Part shown: in pieces, positions 43,929 through 54,100 of the stretch
Position numbering within the stretch: the stretch's first letter is position 1
How the letters are laid out: each line of letters starts with the position of its first letter
Source: Dendrophyllia cribrosa
Lineage: Eukaryota; Cnidaria; Anthozoa; Scleractinia; Dendrophylliidae
DNA: 64,000 bases
Reading direction: 5' to 3'
Assembly (NCBI GenBank): GCA_024195265.1
Contig: JAJLRJ010000005.1
Location: 26,186,322 to 26,250,321, forward strand
Translations under genes and position numbers: made by a program
Notes under the pieces: model-generated
What the model was told of the DNA's origin: nothing
The model's input: the letters and a program-made list of their open reading frames with translations, nothing else
Databases searched by the model: none

Positions 43929-44772
43929 CAAGACAGGCTCGCGTTTTTATTGAATGATATAAATAACAACCGGACACACTCACTTTCTACAACAGGATAG
44001 ATAGTGGGTAGCGCAGCCAATAAGAGAACAGCATTCGTGATAGAACGCTAGTAGATTTATATTAAATGTTTATAGAACAGTAAGAGGAAGATATTAAGTG
44101 AATTTTCGAAGAAAAAATAGACTATAATCAGGGTTTGGCGAGCTTTCCAAGACAGAAGCGATAAACTTGAAAACAATTTGCCCATTTTTTTCAAGATGCA
44201 ATCCATTTCCATCCTGGCCATCCGCAGCCCAAGACACTAGAGCACTAGTAGAATAATTTGAAACAAAACTGGACCATTATTTTGGGGTTCTCACTGAATA
44301 TTAAACTGTGTATTGTGGCTTTTTAAACACGTGGTTCCGGTATAAAAGGAGCCTGGCCTGGCCATTCCCAATGCCAGTCGTCAATCAACCAATGAAGCAT
44401 TCACAACTGACAACACATGCGTCATTACTAAGACCATTGTTAACACAATTTGGAAAAACTTAATGAAAGTTATATCAGAAGTCTTTATGAACTTCTATTT
44501 CATTTTTTGCTTAAAGTGCCTATGAAATGAAATTTATTTTTTGATGTATCGAAAGTTTCACCTTTTTAGACCTTGAAATAAAAGGTTTAAAGTGTTAGGG
44601 ACGATGCGAAATGCTTTTTTTATGGTCTCAAAGTTAGGTTGTTGGCGCTAAAAAGTGGCTCCAATTTGTGCGCGGCCAAAACCAGTGTCATATTACACTG
44701 TGACGTAAATAGTTGTACAAACTGCTGCGGGAATATAGAGAACAAGAGAGCTGACTCAACAAAGTTTTGTAC

Positions 44773-45082
44773 GAGGATGCTCCGCCCCGAGGTCCAAACC
44801 CTTACCCTTTTCATATACCGTTTTTGACAGGAAAGGTATACCTTTTATTGAAAATGGTACCCCTTTCAATAAGCCTTTACTTGCGTCTGTTTGATATATT
44901 TTGAAGGCCCTTTTTATAATACTTAAATGGCGGTTTTCCCTACCTTTTTTATACTTCAACTCGTGTTTTCGCTACCATTTCCTATACTTCGTGAAATCCC
45001 TACCCTTTCATATACCTCCAACCTAAAAAAGGTACCCCTTTCGGGCGGAGCATCCCCGTATAGGGAGTACCCCCTCCCCGGG
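44773..45082. mobile_element. MITE with GGATGCTCCGCCC ends
   Basis: GAGGATGCTCCGCCCCGAGG at left and GGGCGGAGCATCCCCG at right are inverted; the interior repeats words like ACCCTTTCATATA and GGTACCCCTTTC. Same style as the element at 31217. Confidence 0.65.
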
Positions 45083-45496
45083 ACAACATGTGTGCCTGAA
45101 ACGCAAAAAAACACCACACATAGATTTAGCCTTTACACATTTTTTATCTCGCGAATACGCAAAGCGTTGCAAGTTCCAATTATATGGTATACGGGGACAG
45201 ATACATTTTCACTTGTTCCATTATCTGTAACTTTTCTAATTCCCCAGTGTAATTACGTCGTCCAGTTGTCTGGACAGTCTTGTTTCACACTCGGTTCGCA
45301 CTGAGTTCAAACTCGGTATGGAGTGGAAAATTAAAACCGATCAGTGGACTTAACCTTACGTTGTTTCGTATTCACGAGATGGCTCTTAGAGCCCTTTAAT
45401 ACATGAACATGGTGCTCCGCTCTCGTGGTCGAAAATGAACGGTTTTCGAAAGAGCGACGTAAAACAAAAACAGACAATCCAATACCAATAAGCAAA

Positions 45497-45745
45497 TACA
45501 GGGAAGTCCCGTTATCTTGAACTTGACGCCGCGTCCGGTGGATTTGCGTCAGTGTATCACTGTAAAATTACCCTGGATATCTCGAACCTCCGATATCTCG
45601 AAAACCCCGTTATAATTCGAACGACAACAGCAAAGCGTTATTGTACCCAGAGATGTTTAAATAAATAAATAACAAGGATTAATTAAATATAATAATTAAG
45701 GGTACCAGCACCCTGAAATAACTAAAACGTTAAAGAGAGAGACAA
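45497..45745. repeat. GATATCTCGAAC-type (pogo-like) fragment
   Basis: CAGGGAAGTCCCGTTATCT then GGATATCTCGAACCTCCGAT, a style of end found in pogo-like MITEs. GATATCTCGAACC recurs just past the Penelope-like element at about 46770, so that element may have landed inside it. Confidence 0.4.
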
Positions 45746-46752
45746 GATAGTAAATGGCACGCCTACACTGACTCCCTTTGTGGGGTTACGTTTGCATTGG
45801 AGCCTTCAGGTTTTGCTCGTACGAGCGTGTCATTGAGGGATTTGCCTCTTTTGTATGATATTATCGGAGATTTCTTGTAAATGGTTTTTAGCAGTGGATG
45901 ATTTTGTATAAAACTCCAGTTATCCATCACTATTTGTTTGAGATTTTGCACTGCTGGGTGGTACGTAGTGACAAAAGGCAATATCTTATCATGAGTCTTT
46001 TTCTTTTGTTCGAGTGCCGACTGTCTAAAGCGAAATTGACCCCTGATAGGGACCTCTCTATGACTGTTTTTGGATACCCACGCGCTATAAGGCGTAGTTT
46101 GAAGTTAGAGAGGCACTCTTCAGATGTTGTTTTTGAAGAGTTCGTTCTAAGTAGTCTAATTGCTTCGCCTTTGATAAAACCTCTTTTTACGCCTGGCGGA
46201 TGGCAAGAGGTAAAGTGTGTATATTGAAAGGTTTTAGTCGGTTTGTAGTGTGTCTTGATGTCCAGGATGGATTCGCTTTTAAATATTTCCCCTTTCAATA
46301 CAACTGTATCGAGGAAAGTTATTTTGTTCTCTGATACCTCGGCTGTAAATTTAATGGTAGGGTGGAGTCTATTAGCTTCATCAATAAAGAGATTGACTTC
46401 TTGTATATTGCTGTCCCAAAGGGAGAAAATGTCGTCAATGTAGCGTTTCCATACTCTTGGTTTCGTATTGCTTTGTTTAATTATTCTTGTTTCAATTTCC
46501 GCCATGAAAATATTTGCAAATGACACTGCCATTTTTGTTCCCATAGCGGTTCCATGTGTTTGGAGATAATTTTCACCATAGCAGAACTGAAACGAATTCT
46601 CCTTTAGGATTAAAACAAGCATTTCATTTAGGAAACGTGTAGGTATCGGAGGGTTGTTATTGTGGAACGTTTCGTATGCTTTGCACGCTTTCCAATGCGA
46701 CGCACACGTAACCCCACAAAGGGAGTCAGTGTAGGCGTGCCATTTACTATCT
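45746..46752 (-). mobile_element. Penelope-like element fragment with inverted flanks
   Basis: On the - strand the frame has NNNPPIPTRFLNEMLVLI, GENYLQTHGTAMGTKMAVSF, VWKRYIDDIFSLW (catalytic YIDD) and HFTSCHPPGVKRGF, then after a frameshift PFVTTYHPAVQNLKQI and SPIISYKRGKSLNDTLVRA. This is a Penelope-type reverse transcriptase, C-terminal two thirds. A 46-bp perfect inverted repeat (GATAGTAAATGGCACGCCTA and on) forms both edges, as known for these elements. Frameshift and truncation make it dead. Confidence 0.8.
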
Positions 46753-47017
46753 ATTCAATTTCACCCCCGATATCTCGAACCAACACCAACGAGCGAAAAA
46801 CATCTGGATTTTCTTTTTAAATCACGGAAGAAAAAAGTCACGAGGAAGTCTAGCCATATAATATAAGCTTACACGAGTTTTCAACCAACGTAGCTGTTAC
46901 GGTTTACCGCTGTTAGCATGCAAAGTTGCTGGTGACTTTTGGAAAGAAGAGTTGCTAGCAATTGTTTGATTGTGAGCCCTATAATTGCACTAAAGTCTAT
47001 ACAATGAGACCAGCTCG

Positions 47018-47161
47018 CTATTACGACCACTTTCAAGGTGTACAAAAAAGCTTTCATTATTTCATTTTGTTACCTAAACTCGTAAAATCTCATTTATTTA
47101 TTATTAAAATCTCATTCGATCTGACCACCCTTTTTTATGCTCCATCGGTGGTCGTATTAGC
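47018..47161. repeat. Inverted repeat ATTACGACCAC/GTGGTCGTAAT-like
   Basis: ATTACGACCAC at left and GTGGTCGTATTA at right are inverted around an AT-rich centre. Probably a small MITE. Confidence 0.45.
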
Positions 47162-47703
47162 GGCCGGACGGTTCCGCACTGTAATTGATTTCCGGTGTCT
47201 CTGTGCTTAGCACGACGGACAGACAGACAGACAAAAATGGACAGATAGGCAGCCCCTCAAACCACTACGCGCCTTTTATAGATGCGTTCACAGTGCAGTG
47301 ACCTTACATGGATAAGTATCTTAAATCCAAGCGTATAACATGGAATTTGTGCGGTGTTCGATTCATAAAGTCGAGTTAGCTGGAGACGTTTCGCAATATT
47401 GATACTTCTAACTTTTTCTGCTGCTCTTAGATACCCGTCCTAGCCTACTCGCAAGTCGCTCCACGCTTCCACTCCGAGGAACGCGACAACAAAGACAAGT
47501 CATCCTTCAAAAATTGGGTATCACGACCCACTTAAAGCCAGAGGACATCCATTTGTCTCTGGAGTTCGTAACCAGCCATTTCAACTGGGGTAAAGGGTAT
47601 TGCGTAATGCGTCCATGGTAATGGTAATGCGTCAATAGATACCCTATCTAGGTACCACCTCGGCTAGGTTATCTCATGATAGTGTGCGATTTTTACTGCG
47701 CCT

Positions 47704-47798
47704 TGTTTGATCTAGCCTGCGTGCAGACGTCTTTTATTTCATTCTTCACGCGTGAAGCAAGGAAATAGGAAACGTCTGTACGCAGGCTATGTCTGATC
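47704..47798. mobile_element. 77-bp hairpin of the TAG/9-bp-duplication group
   Basis: Element 47713-47789: TAGCCTGCGTGCAGACGTC pairs with GACGTTT-like/ACGTCTGTACGCAGGCTA at the right. Flanks TGTTTGATC and TGTCTGATC are a 9-bp duplication with one change. Confidence 0.8.
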
Positions 47799-47799
47799 C

Positions 47800-49324
47800 T
47801 AAGGGACGGACCATTAGAAAAGTGATAGGGGGGGGGGGGGGTTGGGGAAAAAAACAAAATAAATTCGTGCAAGGGAAAATGCCAGGAAAAAAAATTCGTG
47901 CAAAGTTCAAGGCAAAAAAAAAAATTCATGCAGAAGGAGAAGTCCTATTGTGGTTGTTATTTAATATATAAAAGCTGCCAAAGTGCCTATTGAAAATAGC
48001 GCTCTTGGCGTTTCAAAAATTCAAAACATTCTTGGGGCCTTCCTATACTATTATTTATAAATAAAGACATTTGATAGTGTTCATTGAAGTGTTTACCTCA
48101 CACTGCATGAAATGACAACTATGAGGTGATATAATGAATTCATATTTTCAATTCAATAGCCGGAAAGCGCAAGTCTCAGTTGCCAACATGCAAAACCAGT
48201 AGATTCAAAAAAAGTTTTATTCCACATAATTGTTAAAAATGATAGATTTTTTTAGCTGTATTATAGTCCATCCATAGTATTTTAGGTATTCTTATAATTG
48301 TAGTATAAACATTTTAAATTATTTTTTAAAATATTTTGTGAAAGTTGGCATATTAAATTCAGCTGGCTCTGGGGCTGTAAGTTTTAACTTCAATAAACTA
48401 TCTATCTATCTATAATAAATATGATAAATACATGTAATTATCCATAAATAGTTTCAATATTAAATAACTTTTTAACATATTAATATTTGTTTAATTTAAA
48501 AAATTAATTGTGCCCACAATAAAATTAGAGGGGTCCCCTTGATGAAAAAGAGGAGTAGGGCATCATTATCATGGGCTGTGGGAGAGGAATTCCAGAGGAC
48601 AGGGACTGAAAAAATGCACGGGGAAGCCATCCACTCCAAATGGCTTCCTCCTCTCTCACTGTGTATACATTTACGAAAAGCTTTTGCATTAAAAGGTGGA
48701 CTGTATCCTTTGGTCTGTTGTAAGTTTAGTAAAATGTATAAAGCACAAAAGCATAGATAATGAATCAAGATCTCGCTGTTCAAATGAAACTCGTGAGTAA
48801 AATGAAGGGGGGAAGTATCCAGTAAAAGAGTGCACATAGTATTAAATAAGATGAAGAAGAATTTCACCATTAAATTCACTTTCAAATTTAAAGTACATGC
48901 TAAATACATTGTGATATAAAAAATAGAATTTCAAATGTTGCCTACTGGATATTTTAATATAACAGCTTCTTGATGCCAACATTTGTAAAACATTTGATAT
49001 GAATTGCTGTTAAAAAGTGTATAATGAAAAGAAAACAATCAGTAAATAACAAACAGTACATAACATTTTGTTGTTAACTATTCCTAATATATATTTTTCA
49101 AATATACGTAATGGTCAAAAATGGTTTTTAAGTATTACACCTTTTTTTAATTAGTAAATGACAAACAAAGCAATATTTGTCTGAAAAAAAAAATTCGTGC
49201 AGAGGGTTTCACCTGCAAAAAAAAAATCCTGCACAAGCAATGGGCGAAAAAAAAAAAAATTCGTGCAAGCTGAAAATCCCCCCCCCCCCCCCCATCACTT
49301 TTCTAATTAATGGTCCGTCCCTAA
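47800..49324. mobile_element. 1.5-kb Harbinger-like element
   Basis: GGGACGGACCATTAGAAAAG at left and TTTCTAATTAATGGTCCGTC plus CC at right are inverted, with a TAA duplication at both sides, as in PIF/Harbinger. Both ends carry AAATTCGTGCA words in direct orientation and G/C homopolymers. No transposase is kept. A LINE tail (AATAAACTATCTATCTATC, to about 48412, + strand) lies inside. Confidence 0.65.
48160..48412 (+). mobile_element. LINE 3' end nested in the Harbinger-like element
   Basis: Ends CAATAAACTATCTATCTATC with a short CTAT microsatellite, the form of a CR1/L2-like 3' tail. Confidence 0.45.
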
Positions 49325-49460
49325 TAAAGACATGTTTGCATGCAAGCTTTTGGATGGAGGCGGGAAGATGAGGACCCTGGGAACGAGGTGTTTGGAAGGA
49401 GAGGAATCTGGATACGAAACAACTAGAATAGGTTCCAGTTTCCTCTAACTGCTCGGTAAA

Positions 49461-49511
49461 ATGGCGGACACGGAGCGTTTCGACCTGAGAGCGTTTTATG
49501 CCATGGTTGAG
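49461..49511 (+). CDS. Possible upstream exon or upstream ORF of EOGT
   Basis: AAAATGGCGG gives a strong start context; MADTERFDLRAFYAMVE precedes a GTAGCA donor-like site. It cannot be spliced in frame to the EOGT exon at 51022, so it may be a 5' UTR exon with an upstream ORF, or chance. Confidence 0.2.
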
Positions 49512-49673
49512 GTAGCAACTTATGTCTTTATCAATTTCCTAATTCTTACATTAAGGCAAATCGTTCAATTTAGAAGCTGTTTCACAGTTAGTTTGACAAG
49601 AATCTCTCCACCCATCTTGTTTATCACATCTTCTATTCTTTCGGCTGCATGGGTTTCGGTAGGCGGGGGGACG

Positions 49674-50043
49674 TTCCATTTTTAATCCGACCCCTCCTTA
49701 TGGATGAGCGGATTCCTACCAGCCGAGTATGGAAAAATAACTGATTCCTACCAGTCGAGTATGGAAAAATAACTGATTCCTACCAGTTGAGTATGGACAA
49801 AATAACTGATTCCTATACTACCAGCCGGGTATGGACAAATATAAACGATTCCTACCAGTTGAGTATGGACAAATAACCGATTCCTACCAGTTGTATTCGC
49901 CAACAAGCAGATTCCTACAGGTCTGTTAATAAGATAGTACAGATTCCTACCGGTCTGGGAAAAAATTGTGCAGATTCCTACTAGTCATGTGAAAAGTTTC
50001 CCAAAACCCTCATCCATAGGGGGAGGTCGGATTATAAATGGAA
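49674..50043. mobile_element. MITE containing a tandem minisatellite
   Basis: TTCCATTTTTAATCCGACC and GGTCGGATTATAAATGGAA are inverted ends, with CTCATCCATA inside both. The interior is about eight units of GATTCCTACCAGTCGAGTAT-like sequence, each 32-40 bases, more divergent towards the right. Confidence 0.85.
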
Positions 50044-51000
50044 TTAACGAGCTACCGACGTAACGTTGGTAGCTCTTGAAGCAAATTGAGCTTTGCAGAC
50101 ACATTTTATCTAATGGCCTTAACTATTTTTAAAGCTTTTTTTAATCCTGTTGTTATAGCGGTTTTCGTCTAATTTCAGCTAAATTTGTCTGAACTCTTTC
50201 AAACGGTAAAACGGCTGCATGTCAGAAAGTCCCAATGCAATGCGACAAATTACATGTAAGCTTACAAGTATGAGTGGTATGAGCGTAAGTTTTCGATTTT
50301 TATCAATTTCCGATATCCATTGATTATTTTCGAATTTATCGAAGATGATCAATTTTTATCAACTATCGAAGTTATTGATATGTTAATATGACCAGCTGAT
50401 ACTATAAATCTAGCTACATGAACAGTTCACTATAAAAAACGTTAGCACTGTTTACTGAGTCTTGTTTGTAATAATGCATGATAATTGTAGGCGAGTTCAT
50501 CTATATCTACAAATTTAATCTATAACAGTTTCCCATTACATAGATGTGATCAGCTGAAGCTCACAGCATTTACATAGTAAATAGCAAGTAGAATTGGATT
50601 AATATTGGATTAATCATTCTGATGAGTTCATTATGGCTCTGTCAATTCCAAGCAGGACCATCCCCTTCTTGGGCATTTGTCAGGTATTTGTCATGTTCTC
50701 TTCGGACAATTGCAAATGACCTACAGATGTAAGTGGGGTCAGCCGATACATACAAAAGCCCCACGGTGTGGCTTAGAAATATGCGCAAAACAAAATTACA
50801 TTTTTATTGCAAACAAATTAATGAGTTCTCATTTTCAAGCAAGGCAATTAATAATAAACTTTACAACATTAATTTAACAAAAGCTACATGTATCTTTCCC
50901 TCTAAAATCTTAGTTTGCATCCATATGTCCTGTACATTCTATTTTCAAAAACTAATTCCATGGCTTGTTTGTTCTGTTTTTACCTAAAATTAGCTGGGTT
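50044..51000. other. Upstream region of EOGT
   Basis: AT-rich DNA without recognised gene or repeat; it includes a polymorphic-looking TTATCAA/TCGATTTTTATCAA cluster at 50290-50370. Confidence 0.35.
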
Positions 51001-51021
51001 GAATTACTGAGTTTTATAGCA

Positions 51022-51189
51022 ATGAGGCTTGTCATTGCTGCTCTGCTGTTGCAAAGTTGGGTTCAGAATCTGTGTGAAAGTGCTACTCACTGGGCACTCC
51101 AAAGCATCGATGTTCCTCCAAGCCACATTCCCTATTTCATGAGAAACAGAAACTATGAAGAGGGATTCTGCAGGAATGGCGATTGCCAG
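51022..51189 (+). CDS. EOGT: EOGT exon 1 (signal peptide)
   Basis: [20 protein letters not shown] is a clear signal peptide, followed by [19 protein letters not shown] and a CRNGDCQ end. Donor CAG before GTAAAT. In-frame stop codons lie upstream, so this ATG is the start. Confidence 0.88.
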
Positions 51190-54100
51190 GTAAATATTCA
51201 GGGGGTTAAGGAGGTACCAGAGTGTAAAAGTGATGGCCAGTTGTTAATAAAGCTACAATTAAAAATAAATCCCTGTGGGTCAAAAATAACTGAAATCTCT
51301 CCCCCCCCCCCCCCCCCCCCCCAACACACACAAAAAATTTCCTTTTGCCTGTCTGAGATAATATATTCTTCTGAACAAAGTTGGGGCTCTACAAAAAAAT
51401 TATCAGTCAACTGGATTTAAAATTGTTATTTAATGTGACACATACTAATATAATATGCTTTTTACTAAGGATGCAAACTCTAAAACTCTGCCATGCTGGG
51501 GATATGAAGAAGACTGTGATGCTAGGAATGGGTTCTCTAAACCACACTGTATACATCATCATAAACCATGGTGAGGGCTTGTTAGAGTGTGACCACAAAA
51601 AGTCATTTTATTAATTATAAAAGTATTCCAGACCTGCAATTAGTAAATATTAATATAAAATGTTCTCTGTCCAAAAAGCAGGGTTTTCATTAAGAATTGT
51701 AGTAGCAGGAGAATAGTGTAAAGTAACAGGAGAATACATGTATTATGAAAGATCAGAGATAGGCTACATATTGCCATCGAAATTTAGCCAGAGAATTCTG
51801 CATAGTAGGCGGAGAATTTAGCCAGAGAATTCTGCGTAGTAGGCTGAGAATTCTCTGATCTCCAATGCCTAATGAGCACCCTGAAGAAGTTGCCTGTACT
51901 GCAGTCTTCGAAGGGCCTTTTTTACCCCTCAAAGACTGCACAGTACAGGCAGCCGAAAGCTTAAATTTGTAAAACTTTTTAAGTAAATGAGTATATAAAA
52001 AATAATGTTCTCTGGCCAAAAAGTTGCCTGTACTGCAGTCTTTGAAGGGTCTTTTTACCCATCAAAGACTGCGCAGTACAGGCAGCCAAAAGCTTAAATT
52101 TTTAAAACGTTTTGGCCAGAGAACATTATATTTACTCAGTATGATTAACCCTGGCTACAGCTGCAGTCATAGAATTTTCTTATATTCTGGAATGTTTATT
52201 GTGCTGCTATCACTAAGATTTCAGTTAAAATATTTATTGTTCTGTGACTGATGTTTATTAACTAAAGCCCTTTTGATACAAGTGATTCAGGCTGTTTCAA
52301 GATTGTAGGTATCCATGCTTTACAATTAAGAAACATGTACATGCACTGCTGATCAGTACCATTGCACAAACCTCTGAGGGAACAGTATCTAATTAATAAA
52401 ACTGGAATAATCAAGGATCCAAATTCACCACTAACAAGCTGCCAGAGTGATACATGTACATAGTGATTAATATATAATGATACATTTACATAAATTACAC
52501 ACTTTCACTCAAGCTGGAAAATTGGAAATTGCAAAAATCACTCCAAAGAACATCCTTATCAACTTTATTACATGTAATATACAGTTAATATTAAACTGTT
52601 GATGAAGCTCTTCTTATGACTACTTTTGCGGGCCACCAGCTCCCCTCATGGCTCAACGACCATCCTCATCAAACATTTTTCACATTCTTAGTAAATCTGT
52701 AATTAAAAGCTCCCATATATTAAGTGAATGGGACCAAACCTTTGGGATTTATTTATGAAGTGGGCTTTGTCATTGTTTTTTTAAGGCCCACCTTCACCCA
52801 AAATACTGTGCGCGCCATGATCACTTTCTGTGCTGAATTTTGTGTAACACTAAATTCACACTTGAATGCGTGCAACCAATCAGATCACACTATGAACAAT
52901 GGAGCATTTCAAAACAAAAACAAACTGCCGCAATGTTGTTTGGGTGGGTCTTTAAGAGCTCTTGTTAGTGAGAGACTTTATTGTACAGTAAAATTTGTTC
53001 TCCTTGAGATAAATAATCAAAATTATAAGAAAGACATTATTTTTTTTAGAATTGAAAAGAAAACATGACAACTAAAAGCACCTTTTACAGGTCCAGAACT
53101 TTAGAAGACCAAGTCAAATTGTTTTGGGAACAAGGAGATTTTGGTTACATTAAGAAAATGAAGGACCAAGTATTGGAGTTATGTCAGCCCAAAGAACCGG
53201 TAATGAAAAATAAGTATACTATTAATCTACATTGTTGTATTGCATTCATGTTTACCGTAATATAATTGCTACTTTTTTATTCTGGCAGTATTTTTGCTGT
53301 AATTGTTTTTTGATCTTATCAGTAATTCAATCTGGCTGTCATTGATGATTGCCCACATTTAAGGAAATTAATGTTTTAGAATGCATTCTTTCATTTTTAA
53401 GAATGACTTTTAGTCAGGCAAGTAAAGCTGCATGTACATGTATAATGCAATGGAAAATTTGGTATTTCAGTAGATATAAAATTAATGAAAGTGTAATCTA
53501 TTTTTTTCCTTTTTTTCAAGGAAGATTCTTCACTGACATGCACTACAAATCTGTGGTATTGTCATGCCACAAATATTTATTTTGATTTCAGAAATTTCAA
53601 CCCTGATTCTTCAACAGACAGGTTAGTTGTACATGCATGAATGTAAAATTGTTGTTAGTATTAATAATAGTCTGCCGATTGTTTTAAAAAGAGTGTATGG
53701 TCAGGACAGCATTTGCCTTTAAGGCTGGTTTTCACTAACGACAGTGTTGGAGTCGGAGTCGTAATCAGAAGCACAGAGCATTATGGTCTAGTGAAAATCA
53801 AACCAACGGAATCGGAAGAAGATTACGGAGTCAAGCGGAATCGGAAGAAAATGGAACCATTCTGATTCTACCGACTCTGATTCCGTTGAGCTTATGACTC
53901 CGCTTACGATTCAGATTGTCCATTTTCACTAGATTGGAAGCGTTCTTACGACTCCGACTATGACTCTGTCGCCAGACGTGAAAACCAGCCTTTATACATC
54001 ATACCATAAAATCCAGTTTAAGCACACAACCCCCGCCCCCCCTCCACAATTTTCTTGCACCAATAATAAATGATTGTATACCATGTGGCATGACATTTTC

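Noticed and set aside
45930..46622. 230-codon - strand frame as a host gene
   Set aside because: YIDDIF and THGTAMGTK show a Penelope-like reverse transcriptase, with frameshift and truncation.
48496..48909. 137-codon - strand frame with VPVLWNSSPTAHDN
   Set aside because: The WNS.P word hints at a LINE C-terminus, but the rest is too poor to assign; it lies inside the Harbinger-like element.
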